Assembly (NCBI GenBank): GCA_947629695.1
Contig: CANREQ010000005.1
Coordinates: forward strand, 1-38,370
Direction of reading: 5' to 3'
DNA: 38,370 nucleotides
DNA from: an uncultured Clostridia bacterium
GTDB lineage: Bacteria; Bacillota; Clostridia; Christensenellales; Borkfalkiaceae
Below, piece by piece: positions 26,622-36,035 of this stretch (the stretch's first letter is position 1; each line of letters begins with the position of its first letter). The notes under the pieces were generated by a model that searched no databases, was not told the DNA's origin, and worked only from the letters and a program-made list of their open reading frames with translations. The position numbers were made by a program, and so were the translations under genes.

Positions 26622-27776
26622 ATGGAAAAAGTTATAATAATTCGCTATTGCGAGATACATCTTAAGGGCGGAAACAGGGGATTTTTCGAAAAAATGTTGG
26701 TTGACAACATGGAAAAGGCCCTGAAAGGCTTTAAGCACGTAATTAAAAAGCACAGCGGGCGCTATTTGATAGAGGGTTTTGCGCCAGACGATGCAGACGA
26801 GATGGTTTTCCGTCTTACAAAGGTTTTCGGGATACATACTCTCAGCGTCGCCGACAAAACGGACAGCAACTTAGATGATATTTTGGCCGCCGCGCTCGAA
26901 GTCGGGCCGGAGTGCGGAACTTTTAAAGTGGAAAGCCATAGGGCAGATAAAAATTTCCCACTCAATTCCATGCAATTAAGCGCGGAAATTGGCGGTAAAA
27001 TGCTTGAAAAAAGGCCGCATTTGAAGGTCGATATACACAATCCGCAATCAGTAATAGGTATAGACGTGCGCGAAAACGGAAAAACGCTTGTGTTCGGCGA
27101 TGTCATCGCGGGTGCGGGCGGCATGCCCGTGGGCACCGCAGGCAAGGGAATGCTCTTAATTTCCGGCGGTATTGACAGCCCTGTGGCAGGTCACATGATG
27201 GCGAGGCGTGGCATGACGCTGGAGTGCGTGCACTTCCACAGCTATCCGTACACAAATATGCAGGCGCGCGAAAAAGTGGAAGAGCTCGCGAAGGTTTTGT
27301 CTACGTATTCTTGCGGAATAAAACTGAATGTGGTTAAGGTCACGCACATACAGGAAGAGATACACAAAAAATGCAACGGCGACTTTATGGTAACCCTTTT
27401 AAGGCGGTTTATGATGAGAATTGCCGAGCGGTTGGCAAAAAGATGCGGCGCGCAGTGCCTGATTACGGGCGAAAGCTTGGGACAGGTGGCAAGCCAGACG
27501 GTGGAGGGCATGACTTCATCGGGAAGCGTTGTGGAAAGTCTGCCGATAATGAGGCCGCTTTGCGGATTCGATAAAAACGAGATTATAGAGCGGAGCAGGT
27601 CGATAGGAACATACGATATATCCATAAGACCATATGAGGATTGCTGTACAGTATTCCTTCCCCGTCATCCCGTAATTCACCCCAAGATTGAGGATGTGCT
27701 GAAAGAGGAAGAAAAGCTTGACGTAGAGGGATTGATAAAAGAAGCCATGAACTCTCTCGAAATAGTTTCGCTTTGA
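26622..27776 (+). CDS. thiI: tRNA 4-thiouridine synthase ThiI
   Basis: ThiI adenylates U8 of tRNA and inserts sulfur to make 4-thiouridine; in some species it also feeds thiamine thiazole synthesis. The order is an N-terminal ferredoxin-like domain, THUMP (about 60-165) and a PP-loop ATPase with LISGGIDSPVAG (about 179-190), ending in the typical EDCCTVFLPRHPV stretch. Its 384 residues lack the C-terminal rhodanese domain of the enterobacterial enzyme, as in Bacillus. It is the last gene of the operon that starts at argG; a GC-rich hairpin follows 22 bases after the stop. Confidence 0.97.
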   Translation: MEKVIIIRYCEIHLKGGNRGFFEKMLVDNMEKALKGFKHVIKKHSGRYLIEGFAPDDADEMVFRLTKVFGIHTLSVADKTDSNLDDILAAALEVGPECGTFKVESHRADKNFPLNSMQLSAEIGGKMLEKRPHLKVDIHNPQSVIGIDVRENGKTLVFGDVIAGAGGMPVGTAGKGMLLISGGIDSPVAGHMMARRGMTLECVHFHSYPYTNMQAREKVEELAKVLSTYSCGIKLNVVKVTHIQEEIHKKCNGDFMVTLLRRFMMRIAERLAKRCGAQCLITGESLGQVASQTVEGMTSSGSVVESLPIMRPLCGFDKNEIIERSRSIGTYDISIRPYEDCCTVFLPRHPVIHPKIEDVLKEEEKLDVEGLIKEAMNSLEIVSL

Positions 27777-27797
27777 TTAAATTAAAGCAATGACAAC

Positions 27798-27828
27798 GCG
27801 GGGCAATAACTTGCCCCGCTGAAATTTT
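27798..27828. terminator. Terminator between convergent thiI and PBP genes
   Basis: GCGGGGCAA (27798-27806) pairs perfectly with TTGCCCCGC (27811-27819) around a TAAC loop; on the + strand TTTT follows at 27825-27828. On the - strand the hairpin lies 8 bases after the PBP stop but is followed by a less T-rich stretch, so it works best for thiI. Confidence 0.7.
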
Positions 27829-30040
27829 ATTGATTGTACCAATCCTTATAGACTATATCCGGAATTTTGTAAGTTTGGCCTTCCGGGTCAAAGCGCACCC
27901 GTGGCAATTCGACGGGCGTTCCCATGTGTATGATTTTGCCGTCGTCGTAGTAGGGGATGACCTCATAAACATAGTTGCCTTTATTCGGCTTATCGGAAAT
28001 TATTTCACGCCATTTACCGTCATATATGCATTTTTTGCCGTTTCCTATCCTATTTATCACGTATTGATAGTACTTTGTCTGACATAATTGTATGGTGATA
28101 TTGTCTTTATTGACAATTATTTGAGGATTTTGTATTTTTGGCGCGCTGAACCTCTCGCTTTCCGCGGAAGGCAGATTATCGGTAAGACATGTAACTTTCA
28201 GCCGGCTTAGCCTTGGGGAGCATGGGTCCGCAAGCAAGATTTTGTCGTTTCTTTCGTATTCGTCCGCGTCTATTTCCACCGATTGCGTTCCTGCGTTTTT
28301 CTCAAGCGGAGCGGGTTTTTGTCCGTCGTAAATTTCTCCGAAGATGTTTCCTGCGTATTCACAACATTGGTTTCCGCCGTAGATCTGAGATTTTTTGTTG
28401 TCTTTGTCGCCTATCCAAACGCCCACAAGATAATCGGAAGTATAGCTTATCGCATACGCGTCGGTGTTTCCCTCTTCCGTGCCGCAGGTGCCCGTTTTGC
28501 ACGCTATATCGAGGCCGCATTTTTTAAGTTTTTTAGCCGTTCCGCTGTTTACAGCTTCGCAAAGCGCCCTGTTTATCAGCGAGCAGGTGCCTTGGGAAAA
28601 AACTTTTTTCCCCGTTTGGCTGTTTTCGTACATTGTTTTTCCGTTTTTATCTGTAATTTTCTTTATAAACCGCGCGTTTTTTATTGTTCCGCCGTTCTGG
28701 AAAATTGAGTAACAATCGCTTAGTTTTACCAAATCCAAGCCGTATTTCATTCCCCCGAGGGCAAGCGCGAGGTTTTTCTCGTCGTTTTCAAGCTCTATAC
28801 CCATTTTATTCGCGTATTTTTCGCTTGTATTTATTCCGATATTGTTCAGCGTTTTTACTGCCGGAACGTTTAAACTTTGCGCTATACAATCTGTTACGCT
28901 CACCTTTCCGCGATATTTTTTGTCGTAATTTTCGGGCGTATATCCGCCGAAGTTCACCGGCTCGTCGCAAATTTTTGTAAATATGTGCAGCTTTTTTTCC
29001 TCGATTGCGGGTGCATAAACGAAAATGGGCTTAGCGGTGGAGCCTATCTGCCTTTTTGCCTGTCCTATCGTAGAGCAAAACGCCGCGACTCCTCCGTCGT
29101 TTCTTCGCACGACAATGCTTTTGTCGCAGTCGGCTTTTATATTTTCAATGCTTTTTTGCAATTTCGTGTCGAGGTAAGTCTCTATTTTGTACTCCGATAG
29201 CGAAATTTCGGGAAGCAGTTCCAGCCCGTCCAACTCATCGAAAATGGCCTCATAATAGTCTGAGTAAGCCGCTTTATCCGTCTTGTTGCAGGTTATTATC
29301 GGCGTTTGCTTTGCCTCGTTGTACTTATTTTCATTAAGATATCCGCACTCAACCATACATTTCAAAACGGTGTTTCGCCTTTGCATGCACTTTTCGCTGT
29401 TTTTATAGGGGGAGTAATTGTTCGGCGAAACCAACAAACCCACAAGCGCCGCGCTTTCTTCAACCGTAAGGCTTTCCGCATTTTTGCCGAAATAGAAATT
29501 CGCCGCGCTTTGAATTCCGTAGCAGTTGTGCCCGAAGTAAATGGTGTTGAGGTACATCTCGAGGATCTCGTCCTTGGAATAGCGTTTTTCAAGCTGTTTT
29601 GTAAGTTTTATTTCCTTTAATTTGCGCGCTATCGTCTTATCGCCCGTAAGGTGCGTATTTTTGATAAGCTGTTGGCTGATCGTGGACGCGCCTTCTTTAA
29701 AGGACATTGTGGAAATATTTTTCATCAACGCCTTAACCATGCGCCTGTAATTCAACCCGCGGTGCCTGTAAAATTCCCTGTCCTCGGAAGCGATAAACGC
29801 ATTTACTGTGTCTTGGCTGAGGTCGCAAAGCCTTACGCTTTTTCTCTTTGCGGTTAAAGACGCGTCCTCGATCTTGTTGCCCTCGTCGTCGTAAATGCTT
29901 ATCGATTTTCCGTAATCTATCAGTTTTTTGGGCTGAAGTCTTGCCCCTGCGGTGACGGCCGAATATGCCGCTATGCCGGTGAGTAACAGGGCGATTACGG
30001 TAATTAAAATAATCAAAGTGATTTTAAGTGCCTTGTTCAT
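27827..30040 (-). CDS. Class A penicillin-binding protein (transglycosylase/transpeptidase)
   Basis: A bifunctional peptidoglycan synthase anchored by one N-terminal helix (about 5-29). The GT51 glycosyltransferase domain has FIASEDREFYRHRG (catalytic Glu86), KEGASTISQQLIKN, the RKLKEIKLTKQLE region and YSKDEILEMYLN. The transpeptidase has all three active-site motifs: STAK (Ser334, Lys337), SLN (389-391) and KTG (515-517). About 150 residues after the KTG region form a C-terminal extension that I could not assign, perhaps a beta-sandwich. The exported part is unusually rich in cysteine, including a CC pair in NQCCEYAG. The gene stands alone on the - strand, and its start has no clear ribosome binding site. 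Lys, Asn and Ile are commoner than in neighbouring proteins. Confidence 0.95.
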   Translation of the reverse strand: MNKALKITLIILITVIALLLTGIAAYSAVTAGARLQPKKLIDYGKSISIYDDEGNKIEDASLTAKRKSVRLCDLSQDTVNAFIASEDREFYRHRGLNYRRMVKALMKNISTMSFKEGASTISQQLIKNTHLTGDKTIARKLKEIKLTKQLEKRYSKDEILEMYLNTIYFGHNCYGIQSAANFYFGKNAESLTVEESAALVGLLVSPNNYSPYKNSEKCMQRRNTVLKCMVECGYLNENKYNEAKQTPIITCNKTDKAAYSDYYEAIFDELDGLELLPEISLSEYKIETYLDTKLQKSIENIKADCDKSIVVRRNDGGVAAFCSTIGQAKRQIGSTAKPIFVYAPAIEEKKLHIFTKICDEPVNFGGYTPENYDKKYRGKVSVTDCIAQSLNVPAVKTLNNIGINTSEKYANKMGIELENDEKNLALALGGMKYGLDLVKLSDCYSIFQNGGTIKNARFIKKITDKNGKTMYENSQTGKKVFSQGTCSLINRALCEAVNSGTAKKLKKCGLDIACKTGTCGTEEGNTDAYAISYTSDYLVGVWIGDKDNKKSQIYGGNQCCEYAGNIFGEIYDGQKPAPLEKNAGTQSVEIDADEYERNDKILLADPCSPRLSRLKVTCLTDNLPSAESERFSAPKIQNPQIIVNKDNITIQLCQTKYYQYVINRIGNGKKCIYDGKWREIISDKPNKGNYVYEVIPYYDDGKIIHMGTPVELPRVRFDPEGQTYKIPDIVYKDWYNQ

Positions 30041-30084
30041 CTTGAATTAGTATTTTTAAAATAAAATATTTTATTGCAAAACAA

Positions 30085-30113
30085 TTGAAAAAATACGCGG
30101 AAAAAGTTATAAT
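30085..30113 (+). promoter_or_regulatory. Sigma-A promoter of the miaB-mutSL-miaA operon
   Basis: TTGAAA (30085-30090), a 17-base spacer and TATAAT (30108-30113). The start point expected 6-8 bases later (30119-30121) is immediately before the miaB ATG at 30122, so the transcript should have almost no 5' leader. Confidence 0.75.
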
Positions 30114-30121
30114 TAAATGGT

Positions 30122-31447
30122 ATGAAACAATATTTTCACATAGTGACCTACGGTTGCCAGATGAACGTGCACGAATCGGAGAAGATCGCCGGTTTGCTCG
30201 CGAGGCTCGGCTATGAAAGTTGCGATAAAATAGAAGAAGCCGACATTGTCGTTTTTAACACATGCTGTATAAGGGAAAATGCGGAAAATCACGCATACGG
30301 CAATATCGGAATGCTCAAAAAACTCAAAGCGGCTAAGCGCAATATGATAATAGCCGTCGGGGGCTGTCTGCCACAGCAGATAAAAAAGGCGGAGGAGCTT
30401 CACGAAAAGTTCCCCTTTGTCGATATTATTTTCGGCACGCACAACCTCGGAAAGTTGGAAGACTACATTCTCGAAAAGCGCGCACGTAAAAAGGCGGTCA
30501 TAAAAATCGAGGAGTGCGACGGCTCGGTTATCGAGGGGGAGCCGAAGCTCAGGACAAGCTATCCCAACGCGTGGGTCAACATCATGTACGGGTGCAATAA
30601 TTTTTGTTCTTACTGCATCGTGCCCTACGTTCGCGGCAGGGAGAGGAGCAGATGTTGCGAAAACGTCATTGAGGAAGTCAAAGGACTTTTAAATGAGGGG
30701 TATAAGGAAATAACCCTGCTCGGCCAGAATGTAAACTCCTATTTAAGCCCGACGGGCGGCATGAAGTTTAACGGGCTTTTGGATAAAATCTCGTCGCTCG
30801 ACGGCGATTTCAGGCTGAGATTTATGACCAGCCACCCCAAGGATTTTTCACGGGAATTGGCCGAAGTTATAGCCGCTCACGATAAAATTTGCAACTGCGT
30901 GCACCTTCCCGTGCAGAGCGGGTCGGACAGAATACTTAAGGCGATGAACAGAAAGTACACCTCATCCGACTATCTGAAAAAGGTGGAAATTTTGAAAAAG
31001 TACGTGCCCGACTGCGCGATAACCACCGATATTATCGTCGGTTTCCCCGGCGAAAGCGAAGAGGATTTCAGGCAGACCGTCAAACTTGTGGAAGAGGTGG
31101 ATTTTGCCTCGGCTTTCACGTTTGTGTATTCCAAGCGGGAGGGCACAAAGGCTGCGACAATGCCGGACGCCGTTCCCGAAGAAGTTTCAAAGCGCAGGAT
31201 AATGGAGCTTATAGAGCTTGTTAACAGCCGCACGCGTGAACATTCCGCGCGCTTTGTCGGCAAAAACACCGTCGTTCTCTGCGAGGGATACGACGAAAAA
31301 AAGGGGCTGTATCTCGGGCGGAACGAGTACGGCAGAATGGGGTATTTCGAAAGCAAAGAGGACGTTTTCGGAAAGTTTGTGGATCTGAAAATAAATAAGG
31401 CGAACGGCATTTCGCTTTACGGCGATATAGTAAACGTCAGGGGTTGA
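30122..31447 (+). CDS. miaB: tRNA-2-methylthio-N6-dimethylallyladenosine synthase MiaB
   Basis: MiaB is a radical-SAM methylthiotransferase acting on i6A37 of tRNA, downstream of MiaA. The N-terminal TYGCQMN signature separates it from RimO; cluster cysteines are C12, C48 and C82, and the radical-SAM motif is YGCNNFCSYC (C158, C162, C165) followed by VPYVRGRERSR. A TRAM domain closes the 441-residue protein. The ATG at 30122 is fixed, because TYGCQMN begins at residue 9 and no start lies upstream in frame before the promoter. No ribosome binding site is visible, which fits a leaderless message. mutS follows with a 2-base gap. Confidence 0.97.
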   Translation: MKQYFHIVTYGCQMNVHESEKIAGLLARLGYESCDKIEEADIVVFNTCCIRENAENHAYGNIGMLKKLKAAKRNMIIAVGGCLPQQIKKAEELHEKFPFVDIIFGTHNLGKLEDYILEKRARKKAVIKIEECDGSVIEGEPKLRTSYPNAWVNIMYGCNNFCSYCIVPYVRGRERSRCCENVIEEVKGLLNEGYKEITLLGQNVNSYLSPTGGMKFNGLLDKISSLDGDFRLRFMTSHPKDFSRELAEVIAAHDKICNCVHLPVQSGSDRILKAMNRKYTSSDYLKKVEILKKYVPDCAITTDIIVGFPGESEEDFRQTVKLVEEVDFASAFTFVYSKREGTKAATMPDAVPEEVSKRRIMELIELVNSRTREHSARFVGKNTVVLCEGYDEKKGLYLGRNEYGRMGYFESKEDVFGKFVDLKINKANGISLYGDIVNVRG

Positions 31448-31449
31448 AC

Positions 31450-34047
31450 ATGGCAAAAGAAAGCAATACGCTATCCGATATGATGAGGCATTACCTCGAT
31501 ATCAAGGAGCAGTACAAAGATTGCATAGTTTTTTATCGTTTGGGCGATTTCTACGAGATGTTTTTCGAGGACGCAAAGGAAGCGTCCCGCCTTCTCGATA
31601 TTACTTTGACGGGCCGCGATTGCGGAATGGAAACGCGCGCGCCCATGTGCGGCGTTCCATATCACGCGGTTGACGAATATATCGCAAAGCTCGTTTCTCT
31701 GGATAAAAAGGTGGCTATATGCGAGCAATTGGAGCAGCCCGTGCCCGGTCAAAGGGGATTGGTCAAGCGCGACGTCGTGCGCGTCGTCACGCCGGGGACT
31801 ACGACTATCAGCGAAAGCCTCGACGAAAAGCGCAACAATTACATATGTTCCGCATACAAAGAGGGCGGAATTTCGGCGTTGGCGTGGGCGGATATAACCA
31901 CGGGAGAACTCTCTTCCATGGAGTTTCACGGCGGGGATACGGTCAAAAAAGCGTTGGCGCAAATGCAGAAATTGGAAGTCAGGGAAATTATCTGCAACGA
32001 CGAAATGCTCTTTGCGGCAAAGGATTGCCCGGAAGTCACCCGCGGCGTTTTGCCCAAATTTTCCTCCTATCTCGCTTGGACCTACAACTATGCAACGGCC
32101 GAAAGAAATCTTTTAAGCCAGCTTAAAGCGCAATCGCTCGCCGCATTTCCCGTGGCCGACAAAAAATACGCCGTTTGTGCTCTCGGCGGACTTCTCGAAT
32201 ATTTAAAGGAGACGCAAAAGCACGCTCTCGTCAACATAGACAGCGTAAAATACGAGGGCGATTTGGACAGAATGCAACTCGACGGGGTGGCGATAAGAAA
32301 CCTCGAAATAGTAAAGAGCCTCGCGGAGGGCAAGAAATTCGGCTCACTTTTGTGGCTTCTCGACAAGACCGAGACAAGTATGGGCGCAAGGCTCCTCGGG
32401 AATATGATAGTATCGCCCTTGAAATCCGCAGAGCAGATAAATTACAGGCTCGACGGCGTGGAGGAGCTGTTCAACGCAACCGTCGTGAGGCTCAATATAA
32501 AGGAAAGCCTCGGGCAGATCAAGGACATCGAAAGGCTGTCGGGCCGCATTTCCAACAACGTAATAACGCCCAAAAATTGCCTCGAGCTTTCGAGGTCATT
32601 ATTCGTCGTGCCCAACCTCAAATTCCAATTAAGCGGCTTTACGTCGCGCGTGTTGACAGACATCGAAAGAGGGCTTAAGGATTTGACGGATATAGCCCAA
32701 AGGATAAATTCCGCTATCAAGGATGAAGAACAATTGCCCGCCAACATAAAGGACGGGGGGTATATCAGGGACGGCTACGACGCGCAGTTGGACGAATACC
32801 GTAAGATGATGAAGGGCGCGGGCGACGTACTCGCGGATCTTGAAAGCAGGGAGCGGGAGGCTACGGGCATACGCACTCTCAAGGTGGGGTATAACCGCGT
32901 TTTCGGATATTATATTGAAGTTTCCAAGTCGTTCAAGGACAAAGTGCCTATGGACTATCACAGAAAGCAGACGCTTGTCAACGCCGAAAGATATGTCACG
33001 GACGAGCTGAAAGTTCTCGAAGAAAAGATTCTTACCGCAAGCGAAAACGCGTTGAAGCTGGAAGAAAATCTGTATGCCGGGCTTAAATCCCTTCTTTTGT
33101 CTAAGATAGACGAAATGAAATCCATTTCCCGCAGTGTGGCGCGCCTCGACGTGTTGGCGGCCTTTGCGGAGATCTCCAAAAAGAATAAATACGTGCGCCC
33201 GAAGATTACCGACAGCGACGGCCCGATGATAATAAAGGACGGGCGGCATCCCGTAGTCGAAGTAATTTCAAAGGAAAAATTCGTGGCTAACGACACGCTT
33301 TTAGATACGCACGACAACCGCACGCTGATAATCACCGGGCCCAATATGGCTGGCAAAAGCACATACATGCGGCAAAACGCGATAATCGCGATAATGGCGC
33401 ATTTGGGCTGTTTTGTGCCCGCAAGGGAGGCGCAAATCCCCATAATCGACAGGATTTTCACCCGAGTCGGCGCGAGCGACAATCTCATATACGACCAATC
33501 GACGTTCATGGTGGAGATGATTGAAGTCGCCTCTATTTTGCAAAACGCGACGGGCAAAAGTCTTTTGATATTGGATGAAGTCGGGCGCGGCACGAGCACT
33601 TACGACGGTCTGAGCATAGCGTGGGCGGTTATCGAATACATAAACCAAAAAATAGGCGCGAAAACGCTTTTCGCAACCCATTATCACGAACTTCTTGCCC
33701 TCGAAAACACTTTGAGCGGAGTTAAAAACTACAAGAGCACGGTAAAGGAATTTGAAGGAAAGATTATGTTCCTGCGCAAAATCATGCGCGGCGGGGCAAA
33801 CAGGAGTTTCGGCATAGAGGTTGCCTCGCTTGCCGGCGTTCCGTCTGTCGTGACCGAGAGGGCCAAGATAATTTTGAAGTCCGTCGAGCATGGCGAAATA
33901 GGCACGGGCGTTGTATCCGACGACGGTGAAGAGGTAAAGCGCGAGAGCGAGGTGGAAAAGATCATAAAGGAAATCGACATGGAAAATTTATCGCCGATGC
34001 AAGCGTTTATGATTCTCGGCGACTTAAAGGATAAGATAAAGGGATAA
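31450..34047 (+). CDS. mutS: DNA mismatch repair protein MutS
   Basis: MutS recognises base mismatches and small loops. The N-terminal mismatch-binding motif is FYRLGDFYEMF (Phe34, Glu36). Connector, lever and clamp domains follow, and the ATPase has Walker A TGPNMAGKSTYM (about 629-640) with LLILDEVGRGTSTYDG (Walker B and signature). The C-terminal end LSPMQAFMILGDL is typical. I chose the ATG at 31450 (865 residues) because AGGGG (31439-31443) lies 6 bases upstream; an in-frame TTG at 31444 would add two residues. It is clustered with mutL, as in Bacillus and Clostridia. Confidence 0.98.
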   Translation: MAKESNTLSDMMRHYLDIKEQYKDCIVFYRLGDFYEMFFEDAKEASRLLDITLTGRDCGMETRAPMCGVPYHAVDEYIAKLVSLDKKVAICEQLEQPVPGQRGLVKRDVVRVVTPGTTTISESLDEKRNNYICSAYKEGGISALAWADITTGELSSMEFHGGDTVKKALAQMQKLEVREIICNDEMLFAAKDCPEVTRGVLPKFSSYLAWTYNYATAERNLLSQLKAQSLAAFPVADKKYAVCALGGLLEYLKETQKHALVNIDSVKYEGDLDRMQLDGVAIRNLEIVKSLAEGKKFGSLLWLLDKTETSMGARLLGNMIVSPLKSAEQINYRLDGVEELFNATVVRLNIKESLGQIKDIERLSGRISNNVITPKNCLELSRSLFVVPNLKFQLSGFTSRVLTDIERGLKDLTDIAQRINSAIKDEEQLPANIKDGGYIRDGYDAQLDEYRKMMKGAGDVLADLESREREATGIRTLKVGYNRVFGYYIEVSKSFKDKVPMDYHRKQTLVNAERYVTDELKVLEEKILTASENALKLEENLYAGLKSLLLSKIDEMKSISRSVARLDVLAAFAEISKKNKYVRPKITDSDGPMIIKDGRHPVVEVISKEKFVANDTLLDTHDNRTLIITGPNMAGKSTYMRQNAIIAIMAHLGCFVPAREAQIPIIDRIFTRVGASDNLIYDQSTFMVEMIEVASILQNATGKSLLILDEVGRGTSTYDGLSIAWAVIEYINQKIGAKTLFATHYHELLALENTLSGVKNYKSTVKEFEGKIMFLRKIMRGGANRSFGIEVASLAGVPSVVTERAKIILKSVEHGEIGTGVVSDDGEEVKRESEVEKIIKEIDMENLSPMQAFMILGDLKDKIKG

Positions 34048-34058
34048 GGTAAAAGGAT

Positions 34059-36035
34059 ATGGGAAAAATCAATATTCTTTCGGGCGATGTATGCAACAGA
34101 ATAGCCGCGGGCGAAGTCATAGACAGGCCCTATTCGGTTGTAAAAGAACTTGTCGAAAACAGCATTGACGCGGGCGCGACGGAGATCGAAATTTATATCG
34201 AGCGCGGCGGCAAACAGCTTATAAAAGTCGTCGATAACGGTTGCGGAATTGCAAAGGACGACATGGCGGCCGCATTTTGTCCGCACGCAACCAGCAAAAT
34301 CACCTGCATAGAGGATATAGAGCATATCAAAACCCTCGGCTTCCGCGGCGAGGCGCTGGCGACGGTTTCCTGCATTGCACAGGTAGAACTTATAAGCGCG
34401 GTCGATGGCGAAGAGGCGAACAAGGTCGAGTGCGACGGCGAATTTATAGGAAAGGTACAACCTGCGGTTGGCGCCAAGGGCACGGCTATTTCCGTGAGAA
34501 ATATATTTTTCAATACCCCCGTGCGCTTTAAATTTATGCGTACGGATAAAAAAGAGGAGGGCGATATAACCAACTTCGTCACGCGCTTTATTTTGGGCAA
34601 TCCGTCGATCGCCTTTAAATATTACATAGACGGCAAATTGACTTTACAATCATACGGCGGAGGCGTCGAGGAAGCTATTGCACAGGTTTACGGCGCGAAT
34701 TACCTCCCCAACTGCTTCAAGATAAACGTCGTGCGCAACGGCTTGCATATAAGCGGCTTTATCGGCAACCAGAACTTTTTCAAGTCTAACAAAACTTATC
34801 AAAGCCTTTTCTTAAACGGCCGTTACATAGTAAATCCGATAATAGCGAGCGCGATAACAAACGCCTACGCGCCATACGCGATGAAGAGGCAATATCCTTT
34901 TTACGTGCTCTTTGTGCAGGTTCCGGACGAAATTGTGGACGTAAACGTGCACCCCAACAAGGCGGACGTCCGTTTTGTCGATAACGCGCTTATCTACGGC
35001 ACCGTGTATAAAGTGATGTCATCCGTGCTCGACGGCACCGCAAAAGCGGCGGAATATGTCGTCGAAAACACGGTCGTGCCCGAGATAAAATCAACTTCGG
35101 GAATAAATTCCCCCAACCACGTCTATTCCGCCGAAAACGCTGTGCAACAGGGCAACGACAAGGATTTTTCCGATGTGGAGGGCATAGAGCAGTATCTCAA
35201 ACCCGCCTTAAAACCCGAAAAGAAGAATAAAAACCAAGAGCCCGAGGTTGATTATTCCTATTTGGAAAATTATGAGGAACCCAAGCAAATAGATCCCGAA
35301 AAGGATTTGCCCCTCTATAGGTATTACGGCAGTTCGGACGATAAAAAGGTGCTGAAAAACCGTGAAATGAACTTTTGCACCGGCAAGGATGACAAGGGGC
35401 TTAGACAGCACCTCGAAGAGCTTAAGGCTGAAAGCGAGGCGCGGCAGGAGAAAATTCTGTACAATTCCTATAAATTACGTGGCACGCTTTTCAATACCTA
35501 CATTTTATATGAAATGCGCGACGACGTTTACATAATAGACCAGCACGCCGCGCACGAAAGGTTGCTCTACGACGAGTTTTGCAAGAAGCTCAACGCGAAG
35601 GAACTTGCAAGGCAGGGTATGCTTTTGCCCTACATAATAGACGTAAACCCAGAGGAGCAGGAGTTCGTCGAAAAAAATATGGATACGATCTGGCGCATGG
35701 GATTTGCCGTGGAGCCGTTCGGGCGCATGTCGTACCGGGTCACGGAAGTGCCCGCAGACTTGCCCGGCCTCGACGCAAAAGCTTTTTTCGACGATTTCCT
35801 CTCGCATGTGGGAGAGCTGAAGAAAATCGAGCTCGTCGATATGATGAAGGAAAAAATCGCGCAGACGGCTTGCAAACACGCGGTTAAGGGCGGGGATAGC
35901 CTGACCGAGAGCGAGATAACCAAATTGTTTGAAATGCTCGACGGAAATCTCGGTTTAAAGTGCCCGCACGGAAGGCCCATTTGCGTAAAGCTCGGCAAAA
36001 AAGAGCTTGAGAAAATGTTCAAGAGGAAGCCGTAA
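34059..36035 (+). CDS. mutL: DNA mismatch repair protein MutL (endonuclease type)
   Basis: MutL couples MutS to strand removal. The N-terminal GHKL ATPase has ELVENSIDAGA (Glu33), DNGCGI (59-64) and GFRGEAL (about 94-100). A charged linker (about 360-460) leads to the C-terminal dimerisation domain, which carries the metal-dependent nicking site DQHAAHERLLYD (494-505), the ACKHAVKGGDSL stretch and CPHGRP. The last acidic position of DQHA-x2-E-x4-E is Asp505 instead of Glu, a conservative change. Ribosome binding site AAGGA lies just before the ATG, 11 bases after mutS. The stop is directly followed by the miaA ATG. Presence of the nicking motif fits an organism without MutH. Confidence 0.97.
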   Translation: MGKINILSGDVCNRIAAGEVIDRPYSVVKELVENSIDAGATEIEIYIERGGKQLIKVVDNGCGIAKDDMAAAFCPHATSKITCIEDIEHIKTLGFRGEALATVSCIAQVELISAVDGEEANKVECDGEFIGKVQPAVGAKGTAISVRNIFFNTPVRFKFMRTDKKEEGDITNFVTRFILGNPSIAFKYYIDGKLTLQSYGGGVEEAIAQVYGANYLPNCFKINVVRNGLHISGFIGNQNFFKSNKTYQSLFLNGRYIVNPIIASAITNAYAPYAMKRQYPFYVLFVQVPDEIVDVNVHPNKADVRFVDNALIYGTVYKVMSSVLDGTAKAAEYVVENTVVPEIKSTSGINSPNHVYSAENAVQQGNDKDFSDVEGIEQYLKPALKPEKKNKNQEPEVDYSYLENYEEPKQIDPEKDLPLYRYYGSSDDKKVLKNREMNFCTGKDDKGLRQHLEELKAESEARQEKILYNSYKLRGTLFNTYILYEMRDDVYIIDQHAAHERLLYDEFCKKLNAKELARQGMLLPYIIDVNPEEQEFVEKNMDTIWRMGFAVEPFGRMSYRVTEVPADLPGLDAKAFFDDFLSHVGELKKIELVDMMKEKIAQTACKHAVKGGDSLTESEITKLFEMLDGNLGLKCPHGRPICVKLGKKELEKMFKRKP

